A DNA stretch of 64,000 bases from positions 2,852,001 to 2,916,000 of the forward strand of contig JAYKYS010000015.1 of NCBI GenBank assembly GCA_036924285.1, given 5' to 3'. The stretch comes from Asterella californica (Eukaryota; Streptophyta; Marchantiopsida; Marchantiales; Aytoniaceae). This document shows positions 23,753-35,309 of the stretch, piece after piece (within the stretch, counting starts at the first letter, position 1; every line of letters starts with the position of its first letter). The position numbers and the translations under genes are program-made. Below the pieces are notes generated by a model that saw only the letters and a program-made list of their open reading frames with translations, was not told the DNA's origin and did no database searches.

Positions 23753-25944
23753 TGTCGTAGTGCATGACGTTCAAGGTGCGGAAATGGAACTTCAGAAGAC
23801 ACTCGACCTGCATTTGTTCGGGAAGCTGCACCCTAGCTTATCAAGCTGGACAGGAGCTAAGCTGGGGCCATGCTTGACAAGCTGCCCCCTAGCTTAGACT
23901 GAAATATCACCTTGAAAGAGGCCGAGGAGCATCAGAATGCAGAGCTCGGCGAGGAGAGCGACTTTGTGCTTCCAGTTTCGATAGAAAGTGTTTTAAGTAG
24001 TAGTTAGAACGAGGTTTTAGATTGAGAAATGTATGAAAGAGGGAAATCTGTCGATTTTGGTTCGTGACTCAAACTTAGAATTTGATAGCGTGAGCGCGTA
24101 GGTGTTCACAAATACTATAGTTTGACTCCTTGTTCATTAAAAATGGAGTTGTATAGAGAAGTTAGTGTAGGAAAGGCTAGTAAAGATTTTACAAAAAAAG
24201 TTCTTCAGGTAAACATATGTACAAAAGTTTTTACCTTCTTGAATGGAACCAAAGGCCATCCCAGTGATAGGGCGCCTGCCTAGGAGGGAAGTGGTCTCAG
24301 GATCAATCCCCCCTGTTCCTTTTCCGGCATGTGGCCTCCTGGAAGGGAGTCTATGTTGGATATGCAACTACGTCCTGCATATCTAAGGACGGGAGACCGG
24401 TATCTCCCTTAATCGTGGGCTTCCTGGCCTAAGCCTCCGCATGCCATCCTGAATATACTATGGGAGATACCTGGTGCGCATATGGGGGGGCTGTAAGCCC
24501 TGTGGGGCAGCCTCATAAGTGTTGGAGCTTCGGCCTACATTGGAGTGCTTGTAGTATATTCAGGGTGGCATCAAGATGGCATCGAGGGCACAAGAAACTT
24601 TTGCTGATTATTATGTACGCATAAGGACAGCAGGGGAACAACTTTAGCAGGGGCCTTAAAATTACAGTGGAAGCGGAAGATTACCGCGGAAGCTTGAAGC
24701 GGAAGATTACAGCGGAAGCGGAAGATTACCGCGGAAGCTTGAAGCGGAAGATTACAGCGGAAGCGGAAAACTACAGCGGAGCGGAAGATTACCGCGGAAG
24801 CTTGAAGCGGAAGATTACAGTGGAAGCGGAAGACTGCAACGGAAGCGGAAGATTACCGCGGGAGGTTGGAGCGGAAGATTACAGCGGAGGCGGAAGGAGG
24901 AGAATTAGAGTTTAAGAGGGGGTCATCGACAAGGATAGCAGGGGGGCGGCTTAACTAGGGCCCTGCTTCTGATAAGTGACTGCGCTTATAAGGACAGCAG
25001 GGGGCAGCTTAAGCTGGGGGCCTTAACTTTTAGGTAAAATATTTGCGGTGACTTGGGGTCGAGGATACTTTTGAGGAGATTTTTTTTACAGAGAGCAGGG
25101 AGCTGAAGCGAAAGGGGAAGCTTGGAGGCTGAGGGAGATGAATTTTTTCTGACAGAACTGAATTGAGGAATTGGGTGATCGTGACAGAGGGACGGACAAG
25201 TATTTGGGGGACTGAGAGCAGTTTGGAGGTAAAATTTCTTCTGATCGGACAGGAGGCAATTTTATTGAAGGAGATCGTTTTTGATAATCTGCAAGGGACT
25301 CTTGATTGACGCTGGATTAAATTCTTGATAGTTTTTAGTTGGGAGGTTGACGCAGAGAGAAGATTAAGAGTTTAGGGTCTGAATTTCACCTACCAGTCTT
25401 GAGTTGAGGTGAATTTGGTGGAAAGAGAGCATTATTTGAGTGGAGGGACTGAAACTGAGACTGAGACTGAGAAGGTCAGGTTTTCTGAGAAATTTCAGTG
25501 CTGAAGCTGTCGTAGGGAGGAATACAAGGCGTTAGAGTTTCAAATCTTCATCGGTTGTAAGTTCTGGAGAGAAATCTGCTGGAGAAAAGACTAGTTGAGT
25601 GGGAATTGGCTGTTTGGCATCTGCGGTGATCAACGTAAGGAGTTGAGTAGAGATAGGTTGTAAATTGATATATGTGGAGGACTACTGAGTGTGTTTTGGA
25701 AGAGAAATAAAGCATCGTGAGTTCAGGTTTCTCTTGTCTGTCGTGTCTGAAGGTGGATCTGTCTCCTGAGACTTGAGACTTGATCTGTTGAGTAGTAAGT
25801 AATCTATAGTCATAGTGTCTGTGAGTGACTTCAGCCGTTGCGATCTCCTGCTTGGCTCTTGTCTTGATATACAATCTCTACTTCTATCTCGCGATCTATC
25901 ACAGCCAGAAGGCTCGCCCTTCCTGAGAAGGACTCTCCTCGACA
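23753..25944 (+). repeat. 5' LTR of the nested gypsy element
   Basis: 2192 bp, starting TGTCGTAGTGCATGACG and ending CTCCTCGACA. It contains a purine-rich tandem array (24665-24895). At 24375-24502 it also carries about 115 bp more than the 3' LTR has at the same place. That extra segment includes GCCATCCTGAATATACTA (24443-24460), an inverted match with one mismatch to TAGTATATTCAGGGTGGC (24552-24569). Immediately 3' of the LTR is TAAATCTGGTGCTTCCAC; TGGTGCTTCCAC is a possible primer site, but I cannot assign the tRNA. Confidence 0.9.
24665..24895 (+). repeat. LTR-internal tandem array, 21/45-bp units
   Basis: Units combine GGAAGATTACCGCGGAAGCTT with GAAGCGGAAGATTACAGC, giving a ~45-bp higher-order period within a ~21-bp basic period. 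Translation in one frame gives a repeating peptide (EDYRGSLKRKITAEA), which is a by-product and not a gene. The 3' LTR carries a longer array at 33065-33425. Confidence 0.85.
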
Positions 25945-26027
25945 TAAATCTGGTGCTTCCACTGAGAGTCATCTTGGGGTGATTAATCGCTGAGGTTGCT
26001 GAGGTTGAGATTTGCATACAAGGGAAG

Positions 26028-27380
26028 ATGGATCGCAAGAGCGGGAGTGGTGCTACTGCCTCTACGGCTGGAGCATCGGCGTCTACTGCTGCACCTTCGG
26101 CTACACCTATGTCTTCAGGAGCCACTGCAGCATCAGCCCTGGATACTACTGAGATACTGAAGACGCTTGCGGCTTTGGTTCAACAACATCCGATCGTCGG
26201 AGGGGGTGAGTTGAAATCTACAAAAGCTTTGCAGGCGATTGTGAATAGGTGTGAAAGATTTGAAGGCAGAGATATTTCCAGATATCTTCGTGAGTACAGA
26301 GGAGAGATGGAGCTTGTGAGGGTGACCGATGCAGAGATGATTGGAAGTTTTGAGTTGGCTGTGATTCCTGAGTTGAGAGATCAAGTCAGAGACGTACAGA
26401 GGAGAAATCTTGGTGTTTGGGCAAGTTTTGAGCGAGCTCTCTGAGAGGAATTCCTGGAGGAGGATTCTGAGAGAGTTACTAGGAGGACTTTTTTGGATTG
26501 GATTGAGCAGCAACCTGGTCATAGGATGGGGTTGAATGAGTTGCTAAGAGAGTCCGATCGAAGATACCGACAGCTTTCGACGCTCGAACGGATAACTTTG
26601 GATGCTAGAAGGACAGAGCTCTTCTTGCAAGCCACCGATGAGGCTACAGCAGATCGATTATGCTTCATGTTAGCAGATCGATCAGCTGAAGGAGGTGTTA
26701 CTATGGATTGGAGAAGAGTGGAAGATGCTGTGGCCGTTCTAACAAGACAGAGGCGAGGGAGAGTGGCCGTAGGAGGACGACCGCTTGCAGAGGTGATCCA
26801 TCAACCTTATGCTCCTCTGGTACAGCAGCCCCCGGCTCTTGCTCCTAGACCTGTTATTCTTGTAGAAGCGCCTCCAGTGCCAGTTGTGCCAGTTCCTGCA
26901 CAGAGGGTACCTGTTCAGAGGGTGGTTGAGAACCAGGGTCAGCACAATCAAATTGAGGAGTTGATCCGACAGATGCGTGAATTGAAAGTAGAGCTGGCTG
27001 GTTTACATAGGGAGCTCTCACCAACGCCTGGTGCTGCTCGTCCAGGGGGTGCTCCTGTCCGTAGGTGTATCTGGTGTGACAGTCCAGATCATCTTCGAGG
27101 AGATTGCCAAGAGCTTACAGCTGCTCTACGAGATGGTGTGGTTCGCTACCAAAATGGTAGACTGCACCTTGTTTCTACCGGAGAGCCATTAAACACGCAG
27201 TTTGGACGAGGAGGTATGAGGAGTCTACCTCAAGTTGCTGCAACTGCAACAGTAACTACAATAACAGTACCGTCGATGAATCTTGATGTGTATGCTGGGC
27301 ATATTGAAGTTTCTTCTAGCCCTACTTTGCTGGTAGGTCTCTTGAGAGGAGCAGTACTGAGGTTCCTTCTGAGGTGTTGA
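26028..27380 (+). pseudogene. Gag of nested gypsy element, with in-frame TGA
   Basis: An ATG at 26028 opens an Ala/Ser/Thr-rich N-terminus (MDRKSGSGATASTAGASA), then a helical capsid-like domain (STKALQAIVNRCERFEGRDI, YLREYRGEMELV). A TGA at 26442-26444 interrupts; the same frame continues to 27380 with another capsid-like stretch and a zinc knuckle CIWCDSPDHLRGDC (C-x2-C-x4-H-x4-C), the usual RNA-binding finger of Gag. Near 27370 the reading moves to another frame, continued at 27374. The position suggests an Arg or Trp codon became TGA. Gag would form the particle shell. Confidence 0.75.
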
Positions 27381-28156
27381 AAAGAGGAGCGGAAAATATC
27401 CGTAGAGTCACAGGGTGGAAAGATCCCGTAGATACAGCGTCCATTAAAGCTTTCTTGGACGTAGATAAGCATGTTCATTGGCAGGACACTTCTGTAGAGG
27501 AGAAGAGGCGACGAGATGCCTCTGAGCTTGAAACTGGGAATCCAGAGGAGACTAGAGAGGGACAGGGACGGAGGGTCACTAGAAGACGTGCAGCTCCTCC
27601 AGAGGATGTCCCGTCTACCTCACAGACTCCACCACCTGCTCCAGGTCCAATGGAGGACGTACAGAGACAACAGCAAGAACCAACGACTGCTGGCAGAAGG
27701 TTCACTGCTCAAGAGAAGGGGAAAGGACCTGGTTACAAGCTGGCTGCAGATATTGAGACCTCCACTGATCTTAAAAGCATTCTGGAGCAGAGGATATTAG
27801 ATGCACGGGTTGAGTTTTCGCTTCGAGAAGTTCTTGGCATCGCAAAGAGAGAGTTTCATGAGTTGATTATTGATGTCATCAAGCGAAAGAGGCAAGTCAT
27901 ATCTGAGCAGGTAGAGAGCCAAATGATAGATATGATAGGAGCTTCTGTAAATGATGTGGAGTTTGGGAAGGTGCATTTTCAGGAGATTGGTGACAAGAGG
28001 TACCAGCAGGAGGCGTTAGTTGCTAGAACTAGCACTATTGAAGCTGATGATGATGAAGCTGATGGGGAGAGCCCAACTGTCGACAGTGACTTCAAGAAGA
28101 GGCATTTGGGCTCGTGCCACAACTGCCACACGGGTACGTCTTGGGAGTTTGCCTGA
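27374..28156 (+). pseudogene. Gag-protease connecting domain of nested gypsy element
   Basis: A 260-aa open frame (mod-2 frame). A Pro/Gln-rich disordered part (VPSTSQTPPPAPGPMEDVQR) is followed by a conserved-looking helical segment (LKSILEQRILDARVEFSLRE, then VLGIAKREFHELIIDVIKRK). I recognise this helical block from Pol/Gag polyproteins of a fungal and bryophyte gypsy lineage (related to a DUF4100-type domain as I remember it). Near 28102 the frame shifts back, probably by one extra T, and the protease continues in the other frame. Function unknown; perhaps particle assembly. Confidence 0.55.
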
Positions 28157-28571
28157 ACCTATTGCTGCTTTAGTTGACCATGGATCAGAAATCAATATCA
28201 TGTCACGAGAGATATATGAGAGAGGATTGTGACCTATCGAGCTGAATCATGGATGGGCTCTGCGTGCTGCTAACAACCAGAAAGGAGAGTTGTATGGAGC
28301 TTGTCCTAACGCGAGAGCGAGGATAGGTGATGTAGAAGTAGATCAGCACTTTTTTGTGCAATCTTCTGCTTCGTATCCAATCATTCTTGGTCAACCCTAT
28401 ATCACTGCGGTGCGCATGGAGACCAAAGTGATGGACGATGGATCACACTTTGCTAGGATCCGTAGCCCTGATGATAGACGTTCTGTTCAATTTCTGACTG
28501 TTCGGTCAAACCACGAGCGAAACAGACAGACCTTGAGGGACTCCCCTATTTGTAGAGGTAAGGGTTTTTAG
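28095..28571 (+). pseudogene. Aspartic protease of nested gypsy element with DHG catalytic motif
   Basis: The retropepsin core reads IAALVDHGSEINIMSREIY, with DHG where retropepsins normally have DTG or DSG (codons around 28174-28182). After a TGA at 28230-28232 the same frame continues through WALRAANNQKGELYGACPNA and IILGQPYITAVRME, matching the flap and C-terminal Leu-Gly regions. It ends in TAG at 28569-28571. The protease would release Gag, RT and integrase from the polyprotein. The DHG variant appears to belong to the lineage rather than to decay, because surrounding residues are intact. I infer this without an alignment. Confidence 0.7.
28562..28571 (+). promoter_or_regulatory. Possible -1 frameshift site between protease and pol frames
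   Basis: GGGTTTTTAG overlaps the protease-frame stop. The pol frame (-1 relative) is open across it and into 28622-28903. The run of five T resembles retroviral slippery heptamers but is not a perfect X-XXY-YYZ match. A simple one-base mutation explains it equally well. Confidence 0.25.
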
Positions 28572-30952
28572 AACCCACTCTTGTAGAGCGGGAAGACAAG
28601 AGTGAAGGATTAAAGACTACTATGATCCCGCCTGAGCAGCCCAAGGGATCACAGGAGACTAATGAGGAGGCTGCTCGAGGTTCTGAGAATGTATATAGAG
28701 TACCAAGTTGGAGATCTGGTTTGTTGATTTTGAGTTGTGAGGATCGGAGTGAATTTACAAGAGTAGAAGATCTTACTGAAAGGAGTAGGAGGCAGGTGGA
28801 GAAACGTATAGCTGATCTGCGCTGTATAGGAGCTCTGGAGGAAAATGAAATGATTTCTGGTGTGTATCAAGAGTTTATCGATGTACAATCTTTTGTTCAT
28901 TGACTAGATGAAGTGGGTAGGATGGAAGAACAGTTGGGAGGTAGGGTGGCGATCCCCATCCATTCTCCTGAAGTCTATGAGGAGATTGTCTCGTACTTGC
29001 GATATCGTCCTCATCCGAGGCTGGAGAATGAATGGAAGGATGCAGTCTGCTGGTGCGGCTCTCGTCAGGAAGCAGAAGTACACGCCAATTATAAAGCTGT
29101 AGCAAGGAAGGTGAAGCCTGTGGCGACCCAGTTGCCTGTTGATTCACAACAGCAGATGGAGTCAGCCGCCATTGAGCCTGTCTTCAGAAATCCTGGACGA
29201 ATAAGGCATCAGTTTACTCAAGAAACACTCGAACAACTCCAGATAGGAGGGGGTGGTTTCTTGACTGAAGTAGAGAAGAAGATTTTTGAACAGATGATTG
29301 TCAGTCATGATAGAGCATTTTCTTTTTCAGCTGAAGAGATTGGTTGTGTGGATCCTAGTGTGATAGCTCCGATGGTTATCTTCACTGTACCTCATGTGCC
29401 TTGGGACTTGAAGCCGATTCCAGTCCCTCGTGCCTTGCTGCCAAAGCTCATTGAGCTATTGAAGGAGAAGATGCAGATGGGTATCCTTGAGCCCTCCATG
29501 GCTCCGTATTCCAGCCGATGGTTCACGGTGCCTAAGAAGTTAGGAGCTTTGCGCTTTATCCAAGACTTGCAGCCTGCCAACAACATCACGATTCGGAACG
29601 TGGGAACAAGACCTGTGGTTGATGAGGTAGCTGAGGCGTTTGCTGGGAGGTCTGTCTATTCTATTGGAGATTTGTTTTCGGGTTATGATCAGTTTCAACT
29701 TGCCTTGGAGAGTAGAGACTTGACTACCATGCGCACGCCCTTGGGATTGATGCGGATGTGCACTCTTCCTCAGGGAGCTACAAACTCTGTAGCACATATG
29801 CAAAACGCGATGCATAAGGTGTTGCGAGAATTTGTACCTGAGATCACTATCTCATTTCTAGATGACATTCCCATGAAAGGCTGTCCGGTGGAAGACAAGG
29901 ATGAAACTGTGACTTCCGATGGTTGCAGGAAGTTTATTGCTGATCATATTCATGACGTGGGTAGGATTCTAACACGTCTGGAGGAGGTACACCTCACTCT
30001 ATCAAGTACTAAGTCTCGGTTTGGAATGTCAGAGGTTATGGTGGTTGGTCGTTTATGTGGCACATTTGGGAGAAGACCGAACCCAGAGAAGGTAGATGCT
30101 ATAGCAAGGATAGCAGACTGTACGAATATCACTGAGGTTCGACGTTTCTTGGGAGCTTGTGTGTTCTTTCGCGTGAGTATTCCTCATTATGCACACATTG
30201 CCGAGCCTTTGTATGCGCTTCTGAGAAAAGGGAAGAGGTTTACTTGGCGGCAAGAGCATCATGAGACAATGGAACGGCTGAAGGAGATTCTGAAGTCTCC
30301 ACCCATACTGAGGAGACTTAACTATCAGAGAGGAAGACCTGTGATACTAACTGTAGACACGAGTTCAAAGGCGATTGGATGGGCAGTTGGTCAAGAAGAT
30401 GCAGATGGTGTGCGGTTTGTTTCTAGATTTGGAGCCCGGATTTTGACAGACAGACAACGTAACTATCCTCAAGTAAAGCGTGAACTATGGGGAGCTGTTA
30501 TTGCTATGAAGATAGATCGGGAGTTCTTGATAGGTGCTCATGTAATTTTAGAAACAGATTGTTTGCCCTTGCTTGGTATGATAGCAAACTGCAGTACTCC
30601 AGACATAGCAATGTTGAGATGGATTGCTTACATCCGAAGTTTGAACCCTGAGCTGAAACACATTGCCGGGAAAGAGAATCCAGTTGCAGACATGCTGTCT
30701 AGGGCTCGCTACACAGATGAGGATGAGATGTTTGCAGAGGTGGAGAACGAAGAGAAGAGAGATGTTTGGTGTAGTCAACAAACTTCGGATTTGGAGCCAC
30801 TGTCATTCAAAGAGGAGTTCTACACGGGCAGGTTACGTGACATTGGGCTTTATCTGAGTTCTTTGAACAGACAGGAGGGTTTGAGTGATGTAGAGTTCAG
30901 AGAGATAAGGAGGAAGGCATACGATTACTTGTTACGAGATGGATATCTTTGA
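28572..30952 (+). pseudogene. Reverse transcriptase-RNase H of nested gypsy element
   Basis: The frame open from 28572 is broken by TGA 28901-28903 and then runs 679 aa from 28913 to TGA 30950-30952. RT motifs, numbered from 28913: SSRWFTVPKKLGALRFIQDL (~200-219), SIGDLFSGYDQFQLAL (~250-265), LPQGATNS (~285) and the catalytic box SFLDDIP (FLDD at 315-318 in place of YxDD). The connection follows (VRRFLGACVFF), then RNase H with VILTVDTSSKAIGW, VKRELWGAV and ILETDCLPLLGM and the terminal HIAGKENPVADMLSR. The core is complete in this copy, with integrase downstream in the same frame. It would convert element RNA to DNA in particles. Confidence 0.85.
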
Positions 30953-32218
30953 AAACGTCCAAAGAGAAGAGATGGAGCGCTTTTGCGAGTTATAGACGAT
31001 CAGCAGACCAAGCAACGGTTGATGAAGGAGTTTCATGACACCTTGTGGGCCGGACATCGGGGAGCTTGGGCTACCTATACAAAACTGAAAGAGAGATATT
31101 GGTGGAGAGGACTTTATCAGGATGTGGTGAACTTTGTAAGCTCATGCCTACACTGTCAATTTTATTCAAAGGTACGTTACAAGGATGGCCTGGTACCAAC
31201 TTATCCGCCCAGTATCCATTTTCAATGGGTTCTTGATTTAGTAGCAATGCCTCCTGGGTTATGGGGTATGAGGTACTTAGTGTTGGCTTGAGAAGATCTC
31301 TCCAATTTTGTGGAAGGACGAGCTCTGAGGACGAAGATCACAGAAGGGATATGTAGATTTGTTCTTGAAGATATTGTCTGTAGGTACGGATCTATAGGAA
31401 GATTGCGTGCAGACAGAGGAGAGTTGCGTGGTACGGAAGCAAAGGAGTTCTTCGTCCAACACGGAGTGAAACTAAAACTCACTACTGCTATGAATCCGGA
31501 AGGGATTGGTAAGAGCGAGAGAGGGCATCCGTCCATTGTTCAAGCTCTGGTAAAGGTATGTGATGGTAGGCATAGACAATAGCCTAGGTTGCTTCCTTTT
31601 GCTCTGTGGGCTGACAGGTCAACTCATTGCACTACTACTGGGTACATGCCCACTGAACTGATGCTGGGTCAGAAGCCGATTATGCCAGCAGAAGAGGACT
31701 TTCCTACATGTGCTACTTTACCATGGGAGGAAGGAATGGATCGTGTACAACTTCTAGCACTTCGAATCAGACAGTTAGAACATAAGGAGGAGGATCTTAT
31801 AGAGGCACAACAGAAGCTGAAAGAGGCCCGTCTCAAGAACAAAGACAGGTTTGACAAGACTCATAAGCTCCGGCCGAAGCCCATACATGCTGGAGATTGG
31901 GTTTTGATGTATGACAGCACATTAGAGAATCAGCACTCTACAGTTCGGAAATTTTCTAGGAGGTGGTTTGGTCCGTATGTTGTCTTAAAAGTGTATCAGA
32001 ATGCTACTTATTCTTTAAAGGAGCTTGATGGTACACATCTAAGACTTCCTGTTGCTGGCAAGCGGATCAAGTTGTTCAGAAGAAGGGGAGAATCCGTTGA
32101 GCTAGGTGAATTTCTAGAGTCAGATCCGATGATGGATGCCGAGGTAGATCTGCTATCCGAGGAAGACGAAGGGGACGTTGAAGAAGACGACGGCGATTTA
32201 GAGGACCTTGGAGACTAG
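30953..32218 (+). pseudogene. Integrase of nested gypsy element, three in-frame stops
   Basis: It continues the pol frame after TGA 30950. The H2C2 finger is complete (FHDTLWAGHRGAWATY, then CLHCQ), followed by the core with LDLVAMPPG (first Asp), RADRGEL (second Asp) and GIGKSERGHPS (Glu region). Stops fall at 31289-31291 (TGA) and 31580-31582 (TAG). The last open part (31589-32218, 209 aa) has the C-terminal RKFSRRWFGPYVVLKVYQNA module and an acidic tail (LLSEEDEGDVEEDDGD). It would insert the cDNA copy. All stops are one transition away from Trp or Arg codons. Confidence 0.8.
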
Positions 32219-32251
32219 TGGAAAAGTTGACACATACCGGAGGATGTGCAA

Positions 32252-32265
32252 GTTTGGAGGGGGTG
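32252..32265 (+). promoter_or_regulatory. Polypurine tract of nested gypsy element
   Basis: GTTTGGAGGGGGTG ends two bases before the 3' LTR start. A purine run at this place primes plus-strand DNA synthesis in LTR elements. Confidence 0.65.
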
Positions 32266-32267
32266 AA

Positions 32268-34478
32268 TGTCGTAGTGCATGACGTTCAAGGTGCGGAAAT
32301 GGAACTTCAGAAGACACTCGACCTGCATTTGTTCGGGAAGCTGCACCCTAGCTTATCAACCTGGGCAGGAGCTAAGCTGGGGCCATGCTTGACAAGCTGC
32401 CCCCTAGCTTAGACTTGATATCACCTTGAAAGAGGCCGAAGAGCATCAGAATGCAGAGCTCGACGAGGAGAGCGACTTTGTGCTTCCAGTTTCGATAGAA
32501 AGTGTTTTAAGTAGTAGTTAGTACGGGGTTTTAGATTAAGAAATGTATGAAAGAGGGAAATCTGTCGATTTTGGTTCGTGACTCAAACTTAGAATCTGAT
32601 AGCGTGAGCGTGTAGGTGTTCACAAATACTATAGTTTTGACTCCTTGTTCATTAAAAACGGAGTTGTATAGAGAAGTTAGTGTAGGAAAGGCTAGTAAAG
32701 ATTTTACAGAAAAATTTCTTCAGGTAAACATATGTACAAAAGTTTTTACCTTCTTGAACGGAACCAAAGGCCATCCCAGTGATAGGGCGCCTGCCTAGGA
32801 GGGAAGTGGTCTCAGGATCAATCCCCCTTGGCCTCTGGTTCCTATTCCGGCATGTTGGCCTCCTGGAAGGGAGTCTATGTTGGATATGCAACCACGTCAT
32901 AAGCAGCAGGGGGGCAGCCTCATAAGTGTTGGAGCTTCGGCCTACATTGGATGGCTTGTAGTATATTCAAGGTGGCATCAAGATGGCATCGAGGGCACGG
33001 GAAACTTTGCTGATTATTATGTACGCATAAGGACAGCAGGGGAACAACTTTAGCAGGGGCCTTAAAATTACAGTGGAAGCGGAAGATTACCGCGGAAGCT
33101 TGAAGCGGAAGATTACAGCGGAAGCGGAAGACTACAACGGAAGCGGAAGATTACCGCGGAAGCTTGAAGCGGAATATTACAGCGGAAGCGGAAGATTACC
33201 GCGGAAGCTTGAAGCGGAAGATTACAGCGGAAGCGGAAAACTACAGCGGAGCGGAAGATTACCGCGGAAGCTTGAAGCGGAAGATTACAGTGGAAGCAGA
33301 AGACTGCAACGGAAGCGGAAGATTACCGCGGAAGCTTGAAGCGGAAGATTACAGTGGAAGCAGAAGACTGCAACGGAAGCGGAAGATTACCGCGAGAGGT
33401 TGGAGCGGAAGATTACAGCGGAGGCGGAAGGAGGAGAATTAGAGTTTAAGAGGGGGTCATCGACAAGGATAGCAGGGGGGCGGCTTAGCTAGGGCTCTGC
33501 TTCTGATAAGTGACTGCGCTTATAAGGACAGCAGGGGGCAGCTTAAGCTGGGGGCCTTAACTTTTAGGTAAAATATCTGCGGCGACTTGGGGTCGGGGAT
33601 ACTTTTGAGGAGATTTTTTTTACAGAGAGCGGGGAGCTGAAGCGAAAGGGGAAGCTTGGAGGCTGAGGGAGATGAATTTTTTCTGACAGAACTGAATTGA
33701 GGAATTGGGTGATCGTGACAGAGGGACGGACAAGTATTTGGGGGACTGAGAGCAGTTTGGAGGTAAAATTTCTTCTGATCGGACAGGAGGCAGTTTTATT
33801 GAAGGAGATCATTTTTGATAATCTGCAAGGGACTCTTGATTGACGCTGGATTAAATTCTTGATAGTTTTCAGTTGGGAGGTTGACGCAGAGAGAAGATTA
33901 AGAGTTTGGGGTCTGAATTTCACCTACCAGACTTGAGTTGAGGTGAATTTGGTGGAAAGAGAGCATTATTTGAGTGGAGGGACTGAAACTGAGACTGAGA
34001 CTGAGAAGGTCAGGTTTTCTGAGAAATTTCAGTGCTGAAGCTGTCGTAGGGAGGGATACAAGGCGTTAGAGTTTCAAATCTTCATCGGTTGTAGGTTCTG
34101 GAGAGAAATCTGCTGGAGAAAAGACTAGTTGAGTGGGAATTGGCTGTTTGGCATCTGCGGTGATCAACGTAAGGAGTTGAGTAGAGATAGGTTGTAAATT
34201 GATATATGTGGAGGACTATTGAGTGTGTTTTGGAAGAGAAATAAAGCATCGTGAGTTCAGGTTTCTCTTGTCTGTCGTGTCTGAAGGTGGATCTGTCTCC
34301 TGAGACTTGAGACTTGATCTGTTGAGTAGTACGTAATCTATAGTCATAGTGTCTGTGAGTGACTTCAGCCGTTGCGATCTCCTGCTTGGCTCTTGTCTTG
34401 ATATACAATCTCTACTTCTATCTCGCGATCTATCACAGCCAGAAGGCTCGCCCTTCCTGAGAAGGACTCTCCTCGACA
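32268..34478 (+). repeat. 3' LTR of the nested gypsy element
   Basis: 2211 bp, same ends as the 5' LTR. By eye it differs from it by scattered substitutions, mostly transitions, plus two large differences: absence of the ~115-bp segment at 24375-24502 and a longer tandem array (33065-33425). It is followed directly by ATGT and the resumed transposase frame. Confidence 0.9.
33065..33425 (+). repeat. LTR-internal tandem array, expanded copy
   Basis: The same units as 24665-24895 but about 130 bp longer, including an extra TGGAAGCAGAAGACTGCAAC-containing unit. The length difference between the two LTRs of one element shows the array changed after or during insertion. Confidence 0.85.
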
Positions 34479-35070
34479 ATGTTCAGAAGAACTGTCCTCT
34501 TTCTTGGCAAGGACAGTTTCAAGACAAAGATAAACAAATGTCAATCATTCTTGAAGTTGTTGGAGATCACTCTATGGATATGGCAAATATATCTGTGGAT
34601 ATATTTCTTGGTGGAAATAATGACATTAACATTTTGGATCGGAACCCATTAGTTCAAAAATATATTGACAAGAGATTGTGCAGAAATCACATTTCATATA
34701 AGAAGCAATAGCTACCAAAGATATTACTTACTTGCTGATGGCATCTATCCAAAATGGACCATTTTTTTCAAATGATCTCAGAACCGTAAGGAGAGAAGAG
34801 ATCGTGGTTTCCTAAAATGCAAGAAGATTGCCGAAAAGATGTGGAACGATGTTTTGGGATATTATAAGTTATATTTAGCATCATACAAAATCTTTGTAGA
34901 TAGTGGAATCCTTAAATCATAAGAGATATCGTGATAGTTTATGTTGTGCTTCACAATTTGATAACAGAAGACTAAAGAGGTTCAACTTTAACGCAAAATT
35001 CTTGTTTGAAGATAGACTAGTATCACAACAGTCGAGGTCTCACATTCAAGCAGTTTGTGACTGGTACACA
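34479..35070 (+). pseudogene. PIF/Harbinger transposase, 3' part after the insertion
   Basis: It resumes the interrupted transposase. KNCPLSWQGQF begins right after the target duplication, followed by SIILEVVGDHSMDMA and LGGNNDINILDRNPLV, which carries the second catalytic Asp (34622-34624). After 34711 the frame shifts, but further blocks remain: YYLADGIYPKW and QEDCRKDVERCFGIL, which contains the third catalytic residue Glu (34844-34846). All three DDE residues thus persist across the split gene, while stops and frameshifts near 34711-34990 disable it. The 5' part is at 23160-23752. Confidence 0.85.
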
Positions 35071-35309
35071 ACAGACTAAAACTCATTCTGATCATTCTAA
35101 GTTACGCAATTATCTCATCGATCATCTCTGGCTGTTCAGAGGAAATGCAATGTTTTAAAACTGAGTTTTACATGCATGTTACAATTTCACTCACTATGTG
35201 TTAAATCTTGAATATCTACATCATCTTTTATCTCACTATTTTCTTGAGTGCTATAAACAATGACTGTTGGGATCTCTAGAAGACTATTCTCTTCAAAATC
35301 TAGTCTTGC

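Larger units (their letters stand above)
23753..34478 (+). mobile_element. 10.7-kb Ty3/gypsy LTR retrotransposon of DHG-protease lineage, nested in transposase gene
   Basis: Full-length structure with LTRs 23753-25944 and 32268-34478 (TGTCG...CGACA ends). A purine-rich GGAGGGGG tract lies just before the 3' LTR, and the internal order is gag, protease, RT, RNase H, integrase. The 4-bp flanks are ACGT (23749-23752) and ATGT (34479-34482), a target duplication with one C-to-T change. The element interrupts a PIF/Harbinger transposase ORF. The coding region has six in-frame stops and at least two frameshifts, so this copy is not autonomous. The internal proteins resemble a lineage I associate with basidiomycete fungi and bryophytes (from memory). 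The LTRs are very similar apart from indels, so insertion is relatively recent. Confidence 0.9.
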